Positions 26,301-34,583 of a stretch of DNA of 60,986 nt are shown one piece after another. The stretch lies in the NCBI RefSeq assembly GCF_002906165.1, contig NZ_PPCN01000022.1, positions 1-60,986 of the forward strand, read 5' to 3'. This stretch comes from Roseibium marinum (GTDB lineage: Bacteria > Pseudomonadota > Alphaproteobacteria > Rhizobiales > Stappiaceae). Position 1 is the stretch's first letter, and every line of letters starts with the position of its first letter. The notes beneath the pieces are model-generated. The model ran no database searches, had not been told where the DNA came from, and saw only the letters and a program-made list of their open reading frames with translations. The translations under genes and the position numbers were made by a program.

Positions 26301-27100
26301 GCGAACATGCGCATCTGGCCGAAGGCGAGCACCACAACAAGATCCGCTTTCGAGACATCGCCGCGCAGCCGCGCAAGATCATCTCCAGCCCGACATGGTC
26401 GGGGATTGAATCCGAGAAAGTCAGCTACAACGCCGGCTATACCAACGTGCATGAACTGATTCCGTGGCGGACCCTGACGGGCAGACAGCAGCTCTATCAG
26501 GATCACCTGTGGATGCGGGCCTTTGGTGAAGGCTTCATGTCGTACCGGCCTCCGGTCGACCTCAAATCCGTGACGGAGGCGGTGAAAGACAAGGGCGACT
26601 CTCTGGTCCTGAACTTCATAACGCCGCACCAGAAATGGGGCATCCATTCGACCTATACCGACAACCTGCTGATGCTGACCCTGAACCGGGGCGGACCGGT
26701 GGTCTGGATATCGGAAGTGGACGCCAGAACCGCGGGCATCGCCGATAACGACTGGATCGAGGTGTACAACGTCAACGGTGCCCTGACCGCCCGGGCCGTT
26801 GTGTCTCAGCGGATCAAGAAGGGCACGACCTTCATGTATCACGCCCAGGAAAAGATCGTGAACACGCCGGGGTCGCAAAAGACCGGCAATCGCGGCGGCA
26901 TCCACAATTCCGTCACCCGTACGGTGCTGAAACCCACCCACATGATCGGAGGCTATGCCCAGCAATCCTATGGTTTCAACTACTACGGCACCGTTGGCGC
27001 GAACCGGGATGAATTTGTCGTCGTCAGAAAGATGAACAAGGTCGACTGGCTTGATGCCGAGAAGCCATATCAACCCGCTCAGACGGAGGCCGCAGAATGA
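23360..27100 (+). CDS. narG: Respiratory nitrate reductase alpha subunit NarG
   Basis: The 1246-residue catalytic subunit, facing the cytoplasm, reduces nitrate to nitrite at a Mo-bis(MGD) centre. The ligands of the FS0 [4Fe-4S] cluster are present as H51, C55, C59 and C94 (STHGVNCTGSCSW, RGCARGA). The molybdenum-ligand aspartate region YDWYCDLPPASPMTWGEQ is intact. No Tat signal is present; the N-terminal region is the export-remnant-like type usual in NarG. The ATG at 23360 is preceded by AGGAAA. Its stop overlaps the narH start (ATGA). Full length and motifs suggest an active enzyme. A long open frame on the opposite strand is a composition shadow. Confidence 0.97.
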   Translation: MSHLLDRLNFLQPKELEQFSDGYGQVTRESRDWEDTYRNRWRHDKIVRSTHGVNCTGSCSWKIYVKSGIVTWETQQTDYPRTRADLPNHEPRGCARGASYSWYLYSANRVKNPLVRGRLMKIWRDMRKTMGPTEAWTKLQADPILRASYVETRGKGGFVRATWDEATEITAAANAYTAKTWGPDRVFGFSPIPAMSMVSYAAGARYLSLLGGTCLSFYDWYCDLPPASPMTWGEQTDVPESADWYNAGFLLLWGSNVPQTRTPDAHFYTEVRYKGTKSAVVSPDYSEAAKFGDVWLNARQGTDAALAMAFGHVMLREFHLDRQVDYFEDYTRRYSDFPMLVRLEEQDGKLVPGRFLRADDLDDKLGEANNPEWKTVAYDELTNGVVAPNGSVGYRWGQNGVWNLEEKAQEAKIRLQKSFVLEDDHDEVLGVDFPYFGGMAVGQFATNADHPDVLTRNVPVKEIATKDGKVRVATVFDLFCANYGLDRGLGGDWVTNDFANDMPGTPAWAEKITGVKADKIIHVAREFASNAEKTQGKSMVILGAGINHWYHMDMSYRGIINMLVMCGCVGQSGGGWAHYVGQEKLRPQTGWLPLCFALDWNRPPRQMNGTSAFYAHTDQWRYEKMTVRDILSPTAPEGDWDISMIDYNIRAERMGWLPSAPQLKTNPLEVAKAAKAAGKDIPAYVAEKLKSGDLQMSCEDPDAPENWPRNMFVWRSNLLGSSGKGHEYFLKHLLGTDHGVLGEDLGEEGGQMPKEAVWHKDAPRGKLDLLVTIDFRMSTTAVYSDIVLPTASWYEKDDMNTSDMHPFIHPLQAAVDPAYESKSDWEIFKSLARKLQDITPGYLGREMDVVAVPTLHDTPSELAQDQVKDWKKDECDLIPGKTAPNYVPVERDYTAIYDRFVTLGPLMDKLGNGGKGITWNTEDEVENLGDLNGRQLDGPATGRPRIDTGIDACETILMLAPETNGEVAVKAWQSLEKVTGREHAHLAEGEHHNKIRFRDIAAQPRKIISSPTWSGIESEKVSYNAGYTNVHELIPWRTLTGRQQLYQDHLWMRAFGEGFMSYRPPVDLKSVTEAVKDKGDSLVLNFITPHQKWGIHSTYTDNLLMLTLNRGGPVVWISEVDARTAGIADNDWIEVYNVNGALTARAVVSQRIKKGTTFMYHAQEKIVNTPGSQKTGNRGGIHNSVTRTVLKPTHMIGGYAQQSYGFNYYGTVGANRDEFVVVRKMNKVDWLDAEKPYQPAQTEAAE

Positions 27101-28620
27101 AAGTCCGCGCACAAATCGGCATGGTGCTGAACCTCGACAAATGCATCGGGTGTCACACTTGCTCCGTCACCTGCAAGAACGTCTGGACCAGCCGCGAGGG
27201 GGTCGAATACGCATGGTTCAACAACGTCGAAACCAAGCCGGGCCTTGGCTATCCCACGGATTGGGAGAACCAGAAACGCTGGAACGGCGGCTGGGAGCGG
27301 ACCAGATCCGGTAAACTTCAGCCCAAGCAGGGGGGCAAGTGGCGGATCCTGGCGAACATCTTCGGCAATCCGAACCTGCCGGAAATCGACGATTACTATG
27401 AACCTTTCACGTTCGATTATGACCACCTGAAATCGGCGCCAGAGATGGAGGCGTTTCCGACGGCGCGTCCCCGCTCGGTCATCACCGGTGAGCGGATCGA
27501 GAAAATCGAAAAAGGTCCGAACTGGGAAGAAATCCTGGGCGGCGAGTTTTCGAAGCGCTCCGGGGACTACAATTTCGAAAGCATACAGAAGGAGATCTAC
27601 GGGGAATACGAAAACACCTTCATGATGTATCTGCCCCGGCTCTGCGAACATTGCCTGAACCCGGCCTGCGTGTCGTCCTGCCCCTCGGGTGCGATCTACA
27701 AGCGCGAGGAGGACGGGATCGTCCTGATCGACCAGGAAGTGTGCCGCGGCTGGCGCATGTGTGTGTCCGGCTGCCCCTACAAGAAGGTGTATTACAACTG
27801 GTCCACCGGCAAATCCGAGAAATGCACCCTGTGCTACCCGAGGATCGAGTCCGGCAACCCGACAGTCTGTTCGGAAACCTGCGTGGGGCGTATCCGGTAT
27901 CTGGGTGTGATGCTCTATGACGCCGACAAGATTGAGGACGCGGCCAACATGGAGAACGAGCAGGATCTCTATGATGCGCAGCTAGGTGTTTTCTTGGACC
28001 CCAACGATCCCGCGATCATCGAGGCGGCCCGCGCCGATGGCATCCCCGAGGACTGGATCAAGGCGGCCCGCGAAAGCCCTATCTGGAAAATGGCGATGGA
28101 GTGGAAGGTGGCCTTCCCGCTGCATCCGGAATACCGGACGTTGCCGATGGTATGGTATATCCCGCCGCTGTCGCCCATCCAGAATGCCGCCGAGGTGGGC
28201 AAGATCGGTCTGGACGGCGCGATGCCAGATGTCCGCAACCTGCGTATCCCGGTGCGTTACCTGGCCAATATGCTTACCGCCGGCGATGAAGAGCCCGTGA
28301 TCCATGCGCTGGAACGGATGCTGGCGATGCGATCCTACATGCGGTCGAAGACCGTGGAAGGTGTCATCGACGAAGGCATCGCCGAGCGCGTCGGCCTGAG
28401 CGGTCGCATGATCGAGGACATGTACAAAATCATGGCTCTCGCTGATTACGAAGACCGTTTCGTGATCCCGACAACCCATCGCGAACAGGTCGAGGACGCC
28501 TATGACCTGCGGGGTGGTTGCGGGTTCACCGACACCAACGGATGTTCGTCCGGCATCTCGAAGGGGTCTTTGTTCGGCGGGGCCAGAAAGCCCCTCAAGA
28601 TGCCCGCGGAGGTGCAGTGA
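27097..28620 (+). CDS. narH: Respiratory nitrate reductase beta subunit NarH
   Basis: The 507-residue iron-sulfur subunit passes electrons from the NarI hemes to NarG. Four cysteine groups are seen: CIGCHTCSVTC at the N-terminus, CEHCLNPACVSSCP, CRGWRMCVSGCP and CTLC with CSETC. The tryptophan in CRGWRMC replaces a cysteine and marks the [3Fe-4S] cluster, as in all NarH proteins. Translation is coupled to narG by the ATGA overlap and to narJ by a one-base TGATG overlap. Confidence 0.97.
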   Translation: MKVRAQIGMVLNLDKCIGCHTCSVTCKNVWTSREGVEYAWFNNVETKPGLGYPTDWENQKRWNGGWERTRSGKLQPKQGGKWRILANIFGNPNLPEIDDYYEPFTFDYDHLKSAPEMEAFPTARPRSVITGERIEKIEKGPNWEEILGGEFSKRSGDYNFESIQKEIYGEYENTFMMYLPRLCEHCLNPACVSSCPSGAIYKREEDGIVLIDQEVCRGWRMCVSGCPYKKVYYNWSTGKSEKCTLCYPRIESGNPTVCSETCVGRIRYLGVMLYDADKIEDAANMENEQDLYDAQLGVFLDPNDPAIIEAARADGIPEDWIKAARESPIWKMAMEWKVAFPLHPEYRTLPMVWYIPPLSPIQNAAEVGKIGLDGAMPDVRNLRIPVRYLANMLTAGDEEPVIHALERMLAMRSYMRSKTVEGVIDEGIAERVGLSGRMIEDMYKIMALADYEDRFVIPTTHREQVEDAYDLRGGCGFTDTNGCSSGISKGSLFGGARKPLKMPAEVQ

Positions 28621-29345
28621 TGGTCCCCCAACTCCAAGATCGCACGCTGAAAGCCCTCTCGCTGATCCTGAGTTATCCGACGCAGGAATTGCAAAAGGCC
28701 ATGCTGGAGATCGGCGCCGTTCTGGCCTCCGACACCCGGCTGACCGCTGCCCAACGGCGGGCATTGCGCCCGCTGGTCGAGGAACTGGCCAGTCGCGACA
28801 TTTATGATCTCGAGGAGCAATATGTCATGCTCTTCGACCGGTCGCGCACCCTTTCCCTGAACCTGTTCGAACATGTTCACGGTGAAAGCCGCGACCGGGG
28901 AGGGGCGATGGTGTCGTTGGTCGAAACCTACCGCGCAGGCGGGTTCGATCCGGTTACGCCGGAGCTGCCGGATCACCTTCCGGTCCTGCTGGAATTCCTT
29001 GCCACACGCCCTTTCTCCGAGGCACGCGAAACGCTGGCGGATGCGGCGCATATCTTCACTGCCCTGATCGGACGGCTTTCACGCCGCGAAAGCAATTATG
29101 CGCCGGTGTTCGGGGCGCTGGTGCAGCTGTCGGGGGTGAGGGCCGACAAGGAAGCGGTGGGTGCAATGCTCGGCCAGCCCGACGATGATCCCAACGATCT
29201 TGAAGCGCTCGACGAGGTCTGGGAGGAAAGCGAAGTGCTTTTCGGTCCTGACCCGAATGCCGACTGCCCGCAGGTGCGCGATATGCTCGCAAAAATGGAT
29301 CCCCCCCAGACACCCGCGCCGATGCTTCGGCCCGCGGTTGAATAA
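28620..29345 (+). CDS. narJ: Nitrate reductase assembly chaperone NarJ
   Basis: A 241-residue helical chaperone of the NarJ/TorD superfamily that holds apo-NarGH while molybdenum cofactor is inserted and before docking to NarI. Conserved segments include ALSLILSYPTQELQ near the start, YVMLFDRSRTLSLNLFEHVH (residues about 68-87) and GGFDPVTPELPDHLPVLLEF. The gene begins at ATG 28620 using the last base of the narH stop. An acidic tail of about 50 residues follows the domain. Confidence 0.94.
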   Translation: MVPQLQDRTLKALSLILSYPTQELQKAMLEIGAVLASDTRLTAAQRRALRPLVEELASRDIYDLEEQYVMLFDRSRTLSLNLFEHVHGESRDRGGAMVSLVETYRAGGFDPVTPELPDHLPVLLEFLATRPFSEARETLADAAHIFTALIGRLSRRESNYAPVFGALVQLSGVRADKEAVGAMLGQPDDDPNDLEALDEVWEESEVLFGPDPNADCPQVRDMLAKMDPPQTPAPMLRPAVE

Positions 29346-29356
29346 CGGAGGCTCAG

Positions 29357-30091
29357 ATGCACACATTCATTTTCGGAATCTACCCTTATATCGCCCTGTC
29401 CGTGCTGGTGATCGGCAGTATCGTTCGCTATGAGCGCGACCCTTTCACCTGGAAAACAGAATCCAGCCAACTACTGCGCAACAAACGGCTGATCGTCGGA
29501 TCGATCCTGTTCCACATCGGCGTGTTGACGATCTTTTTCGGACACGTTGTCGGTCTGCTGACCCCGATTCCGCTGTTGGAAGCGCTGCGCATCGGCCACG
29601 AGTTCAAGCAGATACTGGCAATCGTCGTTGGCGGGGCAGGGGCCGTATCGGCGCTGATCGGCGGTTTCATCCTGCTGCACCGCAGGTTGACTGATCCGCG
29701 CATCCGCAAAACCTCCAGCACGATGGATATCGCGATCCTGTTGCTGCTGCTGTTTCAGCTTGTGCTTGGGACGCTGTCGATCTTCGTTTCCCTTCAACAT
29801 ATAGACGGTAGCGAAATGATCAAATTCATGATGTGGGCGCAGGGTATCTTCACGCTCGATCCGAACGCGGCCAGTTATACCGTAGGTACTTCGTGGATTT
29901 TCGAGCTTCATATCCTGACAGGTTTGACGATCTTTGTCCTGTTCCCGTTCACCCGGCTGGTTCACATCTTTTCGGGCATTTTCGTCCCCTTGCGATACCT
30001 GTTTTTGCGTCGCGGGTATCAGATCGTGCGGTCCCGCCGTCAGACTGCGTTGGCACAGCGGAGCTCCTCCACACAATCTCCAGCGGAGTAG
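29357..30091 (+). CDS. narI: Nitrate reductase gamma subunit NarI, cytochrome b
   Basis: The 244-residue membrane anchor oxidises quinol at the periplasmic side and carries two b hemes. Five membrane spans are visible. The heme-ligand histidines lie in ILFHIGVLTIFFGHVVG and in ELHILTGLTIFVLFPFTRL followed by VH. It starts 11 bases after narJ with GGAGG upstream. The electron donor would be ubiquinol, linking this operon to the ubi genes in the same island. Confidence 0.96.
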   Translation: MHTFIFGIYPYIALSVLVIGSIVRYERDPFTWKTESSQLLRNKRLIVGSILFHIGVLTIFFGHVVGLLTPIPLLEALRIGHEFKQILAIVVGGAGAVSALIGGFILLHRRLTDPRIRKTSSTMDIAILLLLLFQLVLGTLSIFVSLQHIDGSEMIKFMMWAQGIFTLDPNAASYTVGTSWIFELHILTGLTIFVLFPFTRLVHIFSGIFVPLRYLFLRRGYQIVRSRRQTALAQRSSSTQSPAE

Positions 30092-30096
30092 CGATC

Positions 30097-30957
30097 TTGT
30101 CAGAACCACTTCGAACAGTCGTGAGCCACAATGGCAAACCTTTGGGGGGGCAGCAAACTGCGCCCAGGACCGCGGAAACCCCTCTGATTGTCAACGGTGA
30201 AAGAGTGCCTCACGCCGTTGTCGCCGCCGAAACGCAGAACCACGAAGCCCCGAAGGGAAATCCCGGCAGCGCCTGGCGCAAGGCTGCCAATGCGGTCGCC
30301 ATCCGAACCTTGCTGTTGCAGGAAGCCCGGTCGCGCAAAATCGCTGCGGACCCGCAGGAAGTAGGCCCTGGACGGTTTGAAATCGAGGAAGAAGCCCTCA
30401 TCCGGGGGCTTCTGGAATTGGTCATCGACGTTACGCCGCCTGAACCAGGCGACATTCGGTCCGAGTGGGAGAAAGACCCGGCACGCTTTCGGGCGCCGCC
30501 GCTTTGGGAAGTGTCGCACATACTGTGCGCCTGCGATCTACGCGATGAAGCCGGTCGAACAAAGGCGCTGGTACGTGCCACCGGAATACTTGAACTGGCC
30601 CTGGGTGACCCCGGGGGCTTTGCGTCATTGGCTGCGCGTGAAAGCGATTGCGGATCGAAGGCGTCAGGCGGGGCGCTTGGACAACTGGGGCCGGGAGACA
30701 TTGTTCCTGAATTCGAGGCGGCACTGCGTCAGCTTGCCGAGGGCGAGATCATCGCAGCACCGGTTCTTACCCGTCATGGCTATCACATCATCCGGATGGA
30801 CGCTCTGGGAGAGGGCCAGGTCCTGCCGTTTGAAGCTGTGCGGGAAAAGATCGGGGAAGCCTTGGAGAAAACCGCCTGGGCCAGACAGGCACGTCAGTTC
30901 GTCGATCAATTGGTGAAAGCCTCAAGAATAGAAGGCGCTGACTTGAACATGGGCTGA
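30097..30957 (+). CDS. Parvulin-type peptidyl-prolyl isomerase (NifM-like) of the nar operon
   Basis: A 286-residue protein with a C-terminal parvulin rotamase domain (PPLWEVSHILCACDL to VLTRHGYHIIRMD) and a helical N-terminal part, resembling NifM/PpiC-type isomerases. Similar genes follow narI in other denitrifiers, which suggests help in NarGHI folding. No signal peptide is seen, so it is probably cytoplasmic. The start is taken as TTG 30097, with GGAG nine bases before it and six bases after the narI stop; the frame is open further upstream inside narI without homology. Confidence 0.82.
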   Translation: MSEPLRTVVSHNGKPLGGQQTAPRTAETPLIVNGERVPHAVVAAETQNHEAPKGNPGSAWRKAANAVAIRTLLLQEARSRKIAADPQEVGPGRFEIEEEALIRGLLELVIDVTPPEPGDIRSEWEKDPARFRAPPLWEVSHILCACDLRDEAGRTKALVRATGILELALGDPGGFASLAARESDCGSKASGGALGQLGPGDIVPEFEAALRQLAEGEIIAAPVLTRHGYHIIRMDALGEGQVLPFEAVREKIGEALEKTAWARQARQFVDQLVKASRIEGADLNMG

Positions 30958-30973
30958 TCGGGAGGAAAGGCCA

Positions 30974-31558
30974 ATGACAAGGGGGGCTGCACGAGGATGG
31001 GCCGCGGCAGGAGGAGAAACCGTCAGAATTGGAGTATTGGAAAACCCGCTGGATTTTCTTGCCGAAGATCACGTGCGCGAACGGGAGGTCTGCGCGTTGA
31101 TCGACAAGCTGGCCGCTGGTTCGCCGGTCAATGACAGCGAGCGCCATATGCTTCTGGCTTTCCTGAACGAACAATTGCCGCAACATCTTGCAGATGAAGA
31201 CATCGATCTGTTTCCGCTGATGCTGCAACGCTGCGCGCCTGACGAAGAAATCGACAAAGTGATCCACGAGCTCCTGGCCGGTCACGGGACTACGCGGTTG
31301 GATGCGCCAGCCATAGCCGGCCTGATCGAAGCCGGAGAAAGGGAGTTGCCGGCATTCTCCAAGAAGATGCGGACACGCATGACAGGGTTCGCGCATCAGG
31401 CGCGGCAAGACTTGATTGTCGAAAACGCGATCATTCTGCCCTTGGCCCGCGCGCATCTGACCAAAAACGATCTTGCGAAGATGAAAACCCACATGTTGGA
31501 GCGGCGCAGTTCTGACGTGCCCCCGCTATGTGTTTATGTTCCCCGTCAGCAACCATGA
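30974..31558 (+). CDS. Hemerythrin-like HHE-domain protein, 3' end altered
   Basis: A 194-residue protein with a hemerythrin-type four-helix domain. The likely di-iron ligands are the histidine in AEDHVRERE, H and acidic residues in LPQHLADEDIDLFP, the histidines of HELLAGHG, and EN-LPLARAH near the end. Such proteins bind O2 or NO or repair Fe-S centres; in a denitrification operon an NO role is likely. GGAGGAAAG precedes the ATG. The last residues and the stop are encoded inside a 25-bp inverted repeat (31538-31616), so the original C-terminus has probably been replaced by an insertion end. Confidence 0.78.
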   Translation: MTRGAARGWAAAGGETVRIGVLENPLDFLAEDHVREREVCALIDKLAAGSPVNDSERHMLLAFLNEQLPQHLADEDIDLFPLMLQRCAPDEEIDKVIHELLAGHGTTRLDAPAIAGLIEAGERELPAFSKKMRTRMTGFAHQARQDLIVENAIILPLARAHLTKNDLAKMKTHMLERRSSDVPPLCVYVPRQQP

Positions 31559-31616
31559 GACAGAAATCCTCCTTAAGCAATTTCGCCGATATGTCTCATG
31601 GTTGCTGACGGGGAAC
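31538..31616. repeat. Perfect 25-bp inverted repeat around a 29-bp spacer
   Basis: Bases 31538-31562 and 31592-31616 are exact reverse complements (GTTCCCCGTCAGC.. and ..GCTGACGGGGAAC). No T-run follows, so it is not an ordinary terminator. The length, perfect match and overlap with the hemerythrin stop suggest two abutting ends of an insertion sequence or a miniature element whose inside has been lost. The 200 bases to the right, up to the ABC gene end, hold no gene I can support. Confidence 0.7.
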
Positions 31617-31818
31617 ACTCCGCCACTTCGTTCAATGAGGTGTCGCGAAACCACAACCAAAACAAATATCCATTTCAAAATTTGCTACCAAAGATAGAAA
31701 GTTCCGAGGGCGTGTCAACGACCCCTGAAAGGGAGTTGGACCCGCCGCAGTCGTTCAGAATGAGATTAGCTGCGTGATGAAGCCATCACCAGCCCTTTGG
31801 TTGTCGAACCCCACGCTG

Positions 31819-33678
31819 TCATGTTTCGTCGAAGGTGTCTGCTATATAGCCGCCAGTTTGCCGCTTCCAGAGCCGAGAATACAATCCGTCTTGCTGGAGC
31901 AGATCTTGTGGTGTCCCCTCCTCAACAATACGTCCTTCGTCGAGAACGACGATCCGATCCATGCTGGCAATTGTGGACAGCCGGTGTGCGATTGCTATTA
32001 CGGTTTTTCCATTCATCAAAAGCGCTAACTTGTCCTGAACCGCTGCCTCGGCTTCGCTGTCCAGAGCGGAGGTCGCTTCGTCAAGGACGAGGATGGGCGC
32101 GTCTTTCAGTAGAACACGGGCGATTGCAATGCGCTGGCGCTGCCCCCCGGAGAGTTTCACCCCACGATCCCCAACGAACGCGTCGTAACCAGTGCGCCCT
32201 TCACTGTCCTTTAGGTCCGCGACAAACTCACTTGCTTCAGCCATCGATGTGGCATGTTCCAGTTCCTCAAGCGACGCGGCGGGCCGGCCATATCGGATGT
32301 TGTCGCCAATGGAGCGATGGAGCAGGGAAACCTCCTGGGTTACGACACCTATGCTCTCGCGAAGGCTCTCTTGGGTGACGTCGCGGATATCTTGGCCGTC
32401 AATGAAGATGCCACCGTTTTCCAGGTCGTAGAAGCGCAGCAGCAGGTTAACGAGGGTTGATTTTCCTGCGCCCGACACCCCCACCAAACCGACCTTCTCA
32501 CCAGGTTTCACGGTCAGAGACAAGTCGCGGATCACACCTTGTCCCTTATGATAGTCGAAGTGAACATTCCTGAATTCGATTTCGCCGACGGTAATATCGA
32601 GTGGCTTTGCGTCCAACACATCCTGGACAGCTGGGGGTGTGGTCACGACCGGCATGGCGTCCCGAATTGTGCCAACAGCTTGGAAAATCTGCTGTCCCAT
32701 CTGAATGAACGCCCGTGCATTGGCATTCAGTCTTTGAACGACAGCGATCATGGCGACAAACTGACCAATCGTGACGAAGCCCGCAACCAATCCCCATAGC
32801 CCAACGGCCACATTGCTCATGATGAGAAAAACACTCAGAAGCATGACCCAACTGTCTGTCGTCAGATATATGCGCCGTTCGAATTGTTGGGTCTCGATTG
32901 CATCTCGCATTATGTTTCTGATAGCGCCTGCCTCGCTTTCCTCAGCGGCGAAGAGCTTCACCATTTGAATATTGCTGTAAAGGTCGGTCATTGCACCGAC
33001 AACAAGACTGCGCGTGCGCGCAGTTCGGCGGGAACGCTCCGCATATCGCGGCACTGCCAGGAATGCGATAACCAGATTACCTGCGATCCACACGAACACA
33101 GGGACCGCAAGCGGCCAGGAAAGCGCGGCGAGCAGAACGAGGGATCCAATGAACTGTACTGTGAAGTGGGGCACGCTCTGGAAGGCAACTGCGATCTGCT
33201 GCTGGAGTGCAGAGGCGGCTTGAGAGATGCGAGCGGCAATTTGTCCGGCAAATAGATCGTGAAAAAAACCAAGGTCCTGACGCTCAACCGCCTTGTAGCC
33301 CTGCCATTGCATTGCCGCCGGCATGCATACCGTCACTACCTGTGAATTGAGAGTATTTGCCAAAAAAACGCATAGCGGCAGGAAAGGAAATACGAGAACT
33401 CCCAGGATGGCGAGCAAGGTCCAGTCTTCCCTTATGAAAACGGAGGCTCCTTTTGAGCTGACACCGTCAACAATGACGGACATGCCCCAAATGACTGTAA
33501 GGTTGATGCATTCAACAGCGACGCTGAATATAGCAATACCAGCCAAAACACCGCGAAACATCCGCGCGAAATGCAAGACAAACGAAAAGGGGCCATTCGA
33601 CGGAAGTGGTGAATAGGGGATGTCCAAAGGCCGGATGATGGTCTCAAAACGACGGTACACGAAATCTGAAAATGACAT
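31819..33678 (-). CDS. ABC exporter, fused membrane and ATPase domains (ATM1/MsbA type)
   Basis: A 619-residue half-transporter of the exporter class. Six membrane spans occupy about residues 30-340, followed by an ATPase with Walker A VSGAGKST, signature LSGGQRQRIA, Walker B ILVLDEATSALDSE and the switch histidine in IAIAHRLST. Such dimers export lipids, peptides, glutathione compounds or drugs; the substrate is unknown. It is divergent from the methyltransferase gene at 33861 and lies next to a decayed Tn3-family transposon, of which both could be cargo. Confidence 0.85.
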   Translation of the reverse strand: MSFSDFVYRRFETIIRPLDIPYSPLPSNGPFSFVLHFARMFRGVLAGIAIFSVAVECINLTVIWGMSVIVDGVSSKGASVFIREDWTLLAILGVLVFPFLPLCVFLANTLNSQVVTVCMPAAMQWQGYKAVERQDLGFFHDLFAGQIAARISQAASALQQQIAVAFQSVPHFTVQFIGSLVLLAALSWPLAVPVFVWIAGNLVIAFLAVPRYAERSRRTARTRSLVVGAMTDLYSNIQMVKLFAAEESEAGAIRNIMRDAIETQQFERRIYLTTDSWVMLLSVFLIMSNVAVGLWGLVAGFVTIGQFVAMIAVVQRLNANARAFIQMGQQIFQAVGTIRDAMPVVTTPPAVQDVLDAKPLDITVGEIEFRNVHFDYHKGQGVIRDLSLTVKPGEKVGLVGVSGAGKSTLVNLLLRFYDLENGGIFIDGQDIRDVTQESLRESIGVVTQEVSLLHRSIGDNIRYGRPAASLEELEHATSMAEASEFVADLKDSEGRTGYDAFVGDRGVKLSGGQRQRIAIARVLLKDAPILVLDEATSALDSEAEAAVQDKLALLMNGKTVIAIAHRLSTIASMDRIVVLDEGRIVEEGTPQDLLQQDGLYSRLWKRQTGGYIADTFDET

Positions 33679-33860
33679 AGGTGACCCAACCGAAGGTGAG
33701 GAAAGGAAAGCCGCTCAGCAATCGTTTCAACTTAAACACGAAATAGATGTCGGGAAAGTCGATATGCAATTGTAGCGACAGATCGAATGGACAGTGATTA
33801 TTGTGCGTGTAACGAGGTTGGCAATAGTATGCGCTGATGGAATCTGACCAGTCCAACTAA

Positions 33861-34583
33861 GTGACCGAAGCAAACCAACGCGCTTGGAACGCTGAGCGGT
33901 TCAATGCATGGGTATCCGCTTTCGGGAGTCCCGAGGTTGAGGCAGCAAGAATCGTCGCTGAACCTGAACGCGTTCTCCGCCGTCTCTCCCCGTACCTCGC
34001 AGATGTCGCGGGCAAACGCATTTGCAACGTCCAAGGCTCTCATGGCCGAATCGCGATTGCGCTCGCGCGGCAGGGTGCAGAGGTGACAGTTGCCGATTTC
34101 TCTGAAGAGAACCGGCGCTATGCGCTCGACCTCGCTGCGGCCGCCGATGTTACGATCGATTACTTGCTTTGCGATATCATGGAGGCGGATAATCATATTA
34201 AAGACCGCGACTTTGACGTTCTTGTCCTTGAGCTTGGAATTCTCCACTATCATCAGGATATTGCAGGTTTCTTCGCCGTAATGCGCAAGCTTTTGAGACC
34301 TGGCGGCAATCTCTTTTTGAACGAATTCCATCCGGTCCAGAGAAAGCTTTTCTGGACCGAAGGACCTCATGACTATTTCCAGTCCGACCTGGTAGAGGCT
34401 GACGTGCCCAATCCCGATGCCACCGGTGCAAGCCTTGGAAGGTGCCTGTATCGTTTTTGGACCATGGGCGATATTCTGACTGCAATCATCACAGCCGGGT
34501 TTACAATCGTCAGGCTGGATGAGCACCCGGATCCAAGAAACTCGACTATTCCAGGCTCCTTTACGCTAGTTGCGCTTGCTTGA
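33861..34583 (+). CDS. Class I SAM-dependent methyltransferase
   Basis: A 240-residue protein with a Rossmann-type methyltransferase core. Motif I is degenerate (ICNVQGSHGRIAIALARQG), followed by an acidic strand end VTVADFSEENRRYA and the later motif LLRPGGNLFLNEFHPV. The start is GTG 33861. The substrate is not evident; family members methylate small molecules. Its end overlaps the converging resolvase gene by 18 bases, unusual for intact neighbours. Divergent arrangement with the ABC exporter could mean a modify-and-export pair, for example self-resistance, but this is speculation. Confidence 0.72.
   Translation: MTEANQRAWNAERFNAWVSAFGSPEVEAARIVAEPERVLRRLSPYLADVAGKRICNVQGSHGRIAIALARQGAEVTVADFSEENRRYALDLAAAADVTIDYLLCDIMEADNHIKDRDFDVLVLELGILHYHQDIAGFFAVMRKLLRPGGNLFLNEFHPVQRKLFWTEGPHDYFQSDLVEADVPNPDATGASLGRCLYRFWTMGDILTAIITAGFTIVRLDEHPDPRNSTIPGSFTLVALA

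Noticed and set aside
24245..27112. A 955-codon open frame antisense to narG
   Set aside because: It mirrors the codon structure of a highly conserved GC-rich gene, has no recognised motif and no ribosome site; a typical shadow frame.
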